Below are positions 57,495 through 64,000 of a stretch of 64,000 bases of DNA, one piece after another; position 1 is the stretch's first letter; every line of letters starts with the position of its first letter. The notes beneath the pieces are model-generated. The model had not been told where the DNA came from, searched no databases, and worked only from the letters and a program-made list of their open reading frames with translations. Origin of the DNA: Neofusicoccum parvum (lineage: Eukaryota > Ascomycota > Dothideomycetes > Botryosphaeriales > Botryosphaeriaceae); the NCBI GenBank assembly GCA_020912385.1, contig CP087208.1, positions 3,038,001 through 3,102,000 on the forward strand, in the 5' to 3' direction. Position numbers and translations under genes: made by a program.

Positions 57495-58097
57495 ATGGAA
57501 AAGGTGACGACTCTAGACCCTTCTGAGGTTTGTGCTGCAGTCTTCAATTGCAGCCTCATCCCCTTCACTGCCGCCATTTCCTTCATGGCTCAGGCCAATC
57601 CCTCCATCGCCGTCGCCGACGCCCCCGGCATAGAGAACGCGCTCTAGGAGATGTGGAACGCCGTGCTCGAAAATACTACCCAAACGCGTCCGGACGAGCA
57701 AGGGCGCAAGATGTGCTGGTGGAATTGTCAGATGCGGTGAAACGTCTGGGCAGCAACGGAACGGAGTTCGAAGTCTGGGGGGAGAGGACGACGTGGGGAG
57801 ATCTGCCGAGGCTGGGGATAGTTGTGAAGGAGCGGTATGGGTTGGGTATGTCTCTGAACCATGCAGAGTGCCTTGGAAGATAATTCGGAGGGATTCTTTG
57901 GTGCAGAGGCAGCGAGTGCGGCGGTATGGTTTTTGTATTCGGGTAGGATGATATGGGAGCTCTGCAAGAAGAGTGAGACGTATGAGAATAAGCTAGCAAT
58001 GTCGGGGCAGCTTGAAAATGTTAATGGGGCTAGAGTTGCGGGTGAGGAGAAAGAGTGGATGGAGAAAGATTCAGCAGAGATTGCACGGATCAGGTAG
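57495..58097 (+). pseudogene. Decayed DUF3632-family gene
   Basis: Segments in three phases together resemble the fungal DUF3632 family. From the ATG at 57495 the frame reads FMAQANPSIAVADAPGIENA and meets a TAG at about 57645. It then continues open as EMWNAVLENTTQTRPDEQ. Near 57700 the family-like sequence jumps to another frame, AQDVLVELSDAVKRL and FEVWGERTTWGDLPRLG, the typical tryptophan-rich block. Near 57860 it moves to a third frame (EGFFGAEAASAAVWFL) and ends at 58097. A splice could explain one jump, but the only GT...AG interval there is about 21 nt, which is too short. I conclude that the gene carries one stop and at least one frameshift. The function of the family is unknown. Confidence 0.65.
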
Positions 58098-58332
58098 AGT
58101 GGCAATTGACTGCGTATTTCGTCCTATGCGGGGTTGAGGCCTTTTTATATAACAACATGCAAGATTTGTGGCCAGGATGTATGACAAAGCAACACATTTA
58201 AGTAATTCTCGCTCAGTATTGACGTGGCATACTGCCTTCACATGAATAAATACAGAGATATTGAGATAAAGTAGATTTATCCAGCACGAGGAATACGAGA
58301 TCTACCCGCGCTTGGCTTTCTTCCCCTCTGAT

Positions 58333-58785
58333 CTAGCATCTAACAAAGCCGTTCCTCTGTGCAGCACCAGTATGCGTCATAGCGCCAATGTTGGTGCAAC
58401 GCTGAGTGTTGGGGTCTCTGTGCACAACGCAGCGGTCCGCGCCGGGAGCTCCTACAGGTCGAACAAAAGTTAGCCATCATACCTCGATAGCTTCATAGGC
58501 TGCATATTCCTGTATACCTCCAGTGTATCTGCCTCCCAGGCGAAGGGGATATTCGCGCAGGGTACGCGAGTTCGTGTAGGGGCCAAAATCGAGCCTCTCG
58601 TAGTTGCCGAAGTTATGCGGGTAACCACCAGGGCCCTGGCGAGGCGCCCATTGGCACGCCTCTCGATAGCAGAGCGACATGTCATTGGCTGTGTAGCGCC
58701 TTCCTGCACAGTTGGTGGCAGTGGCAGCCTCGGTGCCAGAGAATGCCGCAAGGCCGATAGTAACAAGGGCAAGGAAGGAATACAT
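58333..58785 (-). CDS. Secreted guanyl-specific ribonuclease, T1/F1 type, 128 residues
   Basis: Two exons (58785-58518, 58451-58333; 66-nt intron with branch-like GCTAAC) sum to 387 nt. The junction restores YTGGAPGADRC, the conserved block of the family. A signal peptide (MYSFLALVTIGLAAFSGTEA) precedes the mature domain. Active-site residues align with RNase T1: Tyr 55-Pro-His 57 (YPHNF), Glu 78 (REYP), Arg 96 (ADR), His 116 (MTHTGA) and Phe 125 (GFVRC). Six Cys (26, 39, 44, 97, 108, 128) could form up to three disulfides. The enzyme cleaves single-stranded RNA after G. In plant pathogens catalytic or inactive members of this fold act as secreted effectors. Here the catalytic set looks complete. 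Without splicing, translation would stop after residue 104. Confidence 0.92.
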
Positions 58786-59737
58786 GGTGGTAGGTAGCCG
58801 TAGCAGTAAGAAAAAGAACGTCTGGGTGAATGTCCTGAGAGAATGTGCTGGCTTGATGATGGTAGAATTGGCCTGGGCTATCAGCAAAATATATATACAT
58901 CTTCGCATATGACCGGATGGTGTTCGAGCAGAAAAAATTATCTGGCCCAGTACCAAGGCAGCTAATTACTCACTACGGAAGACCACGGAAGTCATCATAT
59001 ACACTATTATGGACATCGTTCATTCTTGGTAGTTGAGGCCAAGCACCTACATACATGTAAATTGAAGTCGCCGCCGTTGCCAAGATCCCCGCATGCAGCC
59101 ACACTATAAAATACGGCACATAGACCTGTCCTAAGAGGAGGAGCAAATTTCCATGGGGCGCGGCAAGCTACTAGAAGCCGTGGCAGATAGCAGTTGGCAG
59201 TCTGAAAGCAGGGTCTAGGTAGTTATGCATCTCGTATACGGCTTCTTAGTACAGTCCCTTGCACAACAGACGTGCACGCTAGCGGCGGCCGCCCCATCCA
59301 AGCATGTCTAACCCTACGTCGCAGACTGTTGAAAAACAGATGACACGATTGAATTGCGGGAGTGCCTCTCCATTCTCTCATCTTCATTCTTAGGGCTCTA
59401 GCACGAGTATCGCTAACAGACGCTGGGGTTGTGGGGTTCGTTCGTAGCTGCGATTCGCCCCAAATCCACGAGGTCCGCCCGCGCTAGCCTCAAGCAGAAC
59501 GGACCGTGCAAGACACTTTGACAAGAAAGACCGTGCTTGACAACCACGAGCGTGTGGAAATACGGATGGCCAAGAAAAGAACGAACCGCCGCAGAGCATC
59601 AAAATCCATTGGGAGCGGCTATATAATGGTGGTAGAATCCACATTTGAATGATCATCAGCCAGCAGCTTCTCTCGTCTTATCTACACTCAACAGCATTCT
59701 TCGCCCTCTCTACAACTGCTTTTGCCTATTCTTCAAA
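58786..59737. promoter_or_regulatory. Divergent promoter region of two small secreted protein genes
   Basis: The 952-bp interval separates the start codons of the RNase (minus) and the crystallin-like gene (plus). Each gene has its own TATA element: TATATATA at 58890-58897, about 105 bp from the RNase start, and TATATAAT at 59620-59627, about 111 bp from the other start. Confidence 0.6.
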
Positions 59738-60253
59738 ATGTATGCCAACACCATCTTCTTCTCTGCCATCATGGCCCTTTTCTCTACCAGCATGGCGAGC
59801 CCCATTGCTGTCCCGGAGGAGCAGCTCGAGGCTCGTCAGGCCCCTGGCGCTATTCGGCTCTGGAGCGACCAACAGTGGAGTGGCAGATGGGCCGATCTGT
59901 CCATTACTGCCTACGATTCGTGCTGTAAGTACCGGAGTCTTCCATAAGTCCCGAGCTTGTGAGTGCTGATTACTTGTTCTTAATTCGGCAGTGGCCATCC
60001 CTTCTGCCATGAAAGACAACGTCAGCTCTTTCAGGCTTGGCGAGTTCAATTGCCGCTTCTTCGAGTGAGTTTCGAGAATCCTCTCTATTGCCAATTACAA
60101 AAGCATTGATTTATATGCGTCAGGCATGACAACTGCGCGGGAAGGAACTCCTGGTTCAACACCGACATTGCCAACCTTCGTGCTCCTTCTGGCAACGGTT
60201 ACGACGGCAGGCAGAACGACGAGTTCAGCAGCGTTATCTGCGTCTACAAATAA
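59738..60253 (+). CDS. Small secreted beta/gamma-crystallin-like protein, 129 residues
   Basis: Three exons (59738-59924, 59992-60064, 60124-60253) sum to 390 nt. A signal peptide (MYANTIFFSAIMALFSTSMA) is followed by a short acidic propeptide ending in EARQ, a possible Kex2-like processing context. The mature part contains AIRLWSDQQWSGRWADLSI, SAMKDNVSSFRLGEFNCRF, FEHDNCAGRNSWFNTDI and the end DEFSSVICVYK. The pattern of a Trp/Gly-rich strand, a conserved SS-(F/V)-R-(L/V), CxF(F/Y)E, NC.G and a closing DE-SSV-C resembles fungal small secreted proteins with a beta/gamma-crystallin fold, some of which bind calcium or act as antimicrobial or effector proteins. This is fold-level recognition only. 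Confidence 0.8.
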
Positions 60254-62249
60254 GCGAACAGCGAGAAAAGTGGCAATTTTAGAGGGACACGTCTTTCTGA
60301 CATGTGCCTTCGTTTGTGCTCTTGGTTTTGTACCTTTTGCTTCTTCACGGTCCTTTGTGGAACTCGTTTTATTTTATCCCGAATTGTCACCTTTTCTTTC
60401 CTTGGCAGCTCATAGAGTCAATCATTCCTTCATAATACTTGCGCACATCAAATGGAAGTGATAAACAAGCTGTCTTAGCACAATTGCGTGTGTGCGACCT
60501 GTTCCGACCCATCCTAATTACATTCCAGATTCCGCCGTTCTGCTCACATGATGGCATCACATGTCAATGGATTCACTAACTCAGAACATGCAAAACCTCT
60601 GTGAATATGTCATCACATCCAGCAGACAAACATCAACACGCGTGATTAGAATGATGCAGAGAGGTCGTTGAACTGTGTGTGCTCTTGCGTTCCTGGGATT
60701 ACAATAAGCGCTCTTCTCACTTGAGTCAATTCTACCTCCTTAAGACTGGTAAATTATCAATCTCAGTATGCTAGGAGACTGAAAGAACTGAAAACGGATA
60801 ATATATGCATAGTGTCAGTATCAAGGCATGTCAATGAGCACCAAAATCTCACCTTGTGTCTTAACATCATCACCTCTACCTCAATCACTGAAGTTCGGTA
60901 ATTGAAACCCTACTCAGGTAGTAGAAGCTCCAACAGATGACGGAAATTTAGATAGCAGTGTACATGAACTTTAGTGAAAAGCGGGTGCTGTTGAGGAGAT
61001 CTGAGTTGCAGGAATGCACAAGCTAAATGATTGGAGCAGGAATTGGAACCTGAAAGAAAATGAGTTGGCTCTTCTCGTACCAGAGAAAGCCCGGTCCCAC
61101 GTGCTGATGGTCAGGTGAATTCTTTGCCCTCTGGCATATCTCCATCAGCACTTCACCGCGTGACGGACTCCCTTCCATGGAGCTCTCCCGATACTCAGTA
61201 GCCCTTCAATTTTCCTAGTTAAGATCAAAGGAGTCCACGTTGACTTAGTTACTCACACAACAAAAACACTTTCCAGAGACACCCTCTTCCCAATCCTCTT
61301 CTTTCTACACATACACTCCTTCTCCCAGCCTGACATGCATCGTACCCCCAAAGACCGCTCTCAACTACCTAATCATTGTTCCCCAACCATTGACAGCGGT
61401 TGTAGAATACTGTGGTGAGCAACAGCAGTAACTTCAACTCGTGAGCAACAGCATCGCTCTACCATTCTTCATCACCCTCGCAGTATATCCCTCCCAACGT
61501 AAGGTAATCCGAACCGCCACCGAGAGCGGAAGTTAGGCCATGGTATTAACAGTTGGATAGTTTCCTATCAGAATCCCAGGCAAGCGTTCCATGGATGCTT
61601 GACAACCAATTTACCCGGTGAAGTGTGCCCGAAAGTTGAACCAAATACTTCCGAATACAAAGTAGAGAAAGACCCCACAAGGAATTTCTGTTAAACCATG
61701 TGCTCTGCTCAGCCAGCGCACTCAAAAACGCGCCTGCAGACAATATACGCTGAAATAGCCGGGGCATGTGACGTATAAATGTCACTGGTCTCGAGAAGGG
61801 CTGGATACCGGGGTCACATGTTCGAAGTCCGCCATCACTGAGCACATGAACCGGTTCAACCGCTCAAATAAAGGCCATATCAGGCATCACTTCCAGCAAT
61901 GCAAGAGGATATTTCAGAAGCTCACTATTCCACCCCTCGAACCCACTATCACGGAACCCCCGAAATACTACCAGGAAACAACAACTTTTCACCCATACAC
62001 CACGCAGTGGCACCTCCGACCGACATAGTCTCAACAGTAAAACATTCAATCCTTATGCATATCTCTCATCTCATCACATCTCGCTCCCCTCCCTACTCCG
62101 CCCTCCCCCTTCGAATCCGATAGAATTAAGCAAATCACTCCATGCTCGACACTAACAAGTAAAAAAAAAGAAGGCCTGTTTCATTTCACCACAACAGAAA
62201 GCACTAGCAATTCCCTTTACGCGCACCGTTTTGCTTCCCATCACCCAGT
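60254..62249. other. Intergenic, no gene recognised
   Basis: About 2 kb between convergent genes. Frames are short and base composition is moderate. A tRNA-like TTCGA word at about 61819 lacks a matching acceptor stem. No repeat or gene is supported. Confidence 0.5.
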
Positions 62250-64000
62250 CTATGCCACGCTATTAACGACCAAGCTCGCCACGCCTTCCTCTTCCGAACG
62301 GACTTCGATCTTCATCGTCACGCCCGCCTTGGCCGAGTAGGCCATGCGCACCTGTGACGCCACCTTGCCGCCCGTGACCGTCTTACCGTACAGCTTGAGC
62401 GTGTGCGTCGACGTGTTGAGGGCGACGTCCGTGCCCTCGAGAGGCTGGAGGGAGAGCGCCTTGGGAATTTGCTCGACGGCGTCTGAATGGACATGTGAGT
62501 AAGACTTTCAAACTGTTGGGCTGGAGAGAATGGAAGGGGAAACAAACCTTGTATGCTCTTGAGAGCGCTGAGTTGGAGGGTCTCCGTCGCCTCCTCGCCT
62601 GCACTCGACTGATCCCACACGTTGTCGAAGCTGCCGGCGTACGCCGGAACGATGTAATCGGCGCCATTAAGATCCAAGTCCTCGACCTGGTACTCGTCTT
62701 CGTAGCCACCCTCTTCAGGCTCGTTCGTGGACGGGTCGATTTCCTTGAGGGTAAACTTGAGGATGTTCGTAAAGCTAGATGCAACATATGTAGCCTCGCC
62801 GGCAGTGCGCTTGAACGAGACATAGATGGTGCCGGGCTCATCAGTCTTAAGTGCCGGCGCAGGAATGATGAACTCTTCCTCCAAGCCAGACTCCTCCTCA
62901 TCCTCTGCAGGAGTAACAACCATGGTGACATCGGCAAGGACGGTGTCGGGAAGAGTGTTCTTGATCTCGTACTGAATAACGATGTGTTCCTTGAAAATGT
63001 GCTTGATTGCCGAGACAACGTATTCGGTCTCCGACTCGGTAAGCTCGACAGGGGGAGAGGACTTGAGAACGCCACCAAACGCGGCGATCTCGGGAATAGC
63101 CTGGAGCTGTGCGGCGTATTTTTGTGCGGCAGCAGTTGCAGATGCGGCAGCATCGGCGCCACTGCGGCTGGCCGGCTTGGGTCCAGTGGAAGGTGCCTTG
63201 AGAGTCGGGGTTGCGGAAGTGAGCTTCTTCGTGCGGTCCTCTGCGTCGGCTTGTTCCCGGGTGACAACGGGAACCTTGGAGAGGTCGAATGACTGCGAGA
63301 AAGTGTCCTTGTCGTCCGCCGTGACGTACATGACAAGCTGGTGCTCGAGGGTAGGGAGAGAGAACATGGAGTCTGGGTACCGTAAAGTTTAGTCAATTTG
63401 CTCGTTTGTTTGACTCAAATTTGATATCCAACTTACCGTTGCGGATGAACTCGTGGGCGCTCTCATCATCCTCGTCCATAAGTCTCATGTTCAGAGCAGC
63501 ACGGTCACGAACCTCGTCATCCGTATCGTCCAAGCAGCGGTTGAGGAGGACACGAACACTACGCTTGACCTCGGGATCCTTCTGGCCAACGCCAAACTTG
63601 GCGAGAGCAGTGACAGCAGCGGCACGGACAATAGCGTTCTCGAGGACAACACGGTTGTAGATGTAGCGGATGTACTTCGTGGGCTGCGGCGTCTTGGGAC
63701 CTTCCATACCAAGCAGGTGCAGGATCCGAACAGCGAGCTTCGTGAATTCACAGTCCTCAATGAATTCGCAAAGGTGCGCCAAAGCTGGCAAGTTGTTAGT
63801 AACAGCATCTCAATTTCGTAAGAATGGAACTCACCATCTTCCTTGCTCTCAGGGACAAACTTGATCAGATCGAACATCGACTCAACAACAGCACGCTTGA
63901 ACTCGTAACCACCCTCGTCCCTCAGAATGCTACTGAGGAAGGCGAGCATGCCAGCCTGCTTGGACGGGAACTTCAAGCACAGCGTCCTGATAGCTTCCAC
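62250..64000 (-). CDS. SEC21: Coatomer subunit gamma (COPI, Sec21), C-terminal 523 residues, continues beyond window
   Basis: Four exons are visible (64000-63835, 63784-63437, 63372-62548, 62482-62250; introns 50, 64 and 65 nt), 1572 nt in frame to the edge, so the N-terminal part is cut off. The first exons carry HEAT-like repeats of the adaptin N-terminal domain ([56 protein letters not shown]). After a Pro/Ala/Thr-rich hinge, the C-terminal appendage contains [20 protein letters not shown] and [20 protein letters not shown]. The last exon has [20 protein letters not shown]. Gamma-COP is part of the coat of vesicles returning from Golgi to ER and binds Arf1 and p24/dilysine cargo. Confidence 0.96.

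Noticed and set aside
61780..61850. tRNA-like TTCGA word
   Set aside because: I could not pair a T-stem or acceptor stem, and no D-arm or anticodon arm fits around it.
1..64000. CRISPR array, bacterial operon or insertion sequence
   Set aside because: No regularly spaced direct repeats. Spliced genes and fungal families show the DNA is fungal nuclear.

Overview
The window is nuclear DNA of a filamentous ascomycete (Pezizomycotina, possibly Dothideomycetes; the class is an inference). The basis is intron-rich genes with short GT-AG introns (mostly 40-110 nt), CFEM/Pth11-type receptors, CBM18-glyoxal oxidase, AspE-type septin, AIM11, Thr-rich secreted proteins and the fungal-only families DUF7580 and DUF3632. 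Genes were rebuilt by hand-joining exons. Wherever I give exon coordinates, the summed length is a multiple of three and the junctions restore a family motif, unless I say otherwise. The window is gene-poor, with about 18 supported genes and several GC-rich gaps of 2-4 kb. Those gaps are open in many frames but show no recognisable protein.

Layout. 1-7 kb: a CFEM-domain Pth11-like membrane receptor (minus) and a bicupin gentisate 1,2-dioxygenase-like gene (minus) whose first intron does not restore frame with canonical sites. 7-13.5 kb: a divergent pair sharing a promoter of about 210 bp. One is a 1157-residue C2H2 zinc-finger protein with an unrecognised C-terminal half (minus), the other a DUF7580 protein (plus). 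13.5-24.7 kb: mostly intergenic, with a low-complexity hypothetical protein, the molybdopterin synthase large subunit (with an unusually long 560-nt intron) and AIM11. 24.7-34 kb: a Thr-rich secreted protein, a small Cys/His-rich ORF and a hexose transporter.

34-46 kb: a lower-GC gene desert, a GC-rich gap, a secreted glyoxal oxidase with three chitin-binding modules, a 5'-truncated LINE-like insertion with a 14-bp target-site duplication, and mitochondrial lipoyl synthase. 47-56 kb: an AspE-type septin, an RNA-binding protein with zinc finger and G-patch-like region (RBM5/RBM10-like), and an atypical protein kinase. 56-62 kb: a repeat- and relic-rich stretch with a decayed DUF3632 gene, then two small secreted protein genes transcribed away from each other (an RNase T1/F1-type ribonuclease and a beta/gamma-crystallin-like protein). 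62-64 kb: the 3' part of coatomer gamma (Sec21), running off the right edge.

There is no biosynthetic cluster or operon. Housekeeping genes (moaE, lipA, septin, COPI, AIM11, splicing factor) alternate with accessory genes facing the environment or other organisms (receptor, cupin dioxygenase, C2H2/DUF7580 pair, glyoxal oxidase, secreted RNase). The most interesting accessory locus is the divergent C2H2/DUF7580 pair. Both belong to large fungal families, and the unassigned C-terminus of the zinc-finger protein sits where related proteins often carry an effector domain.
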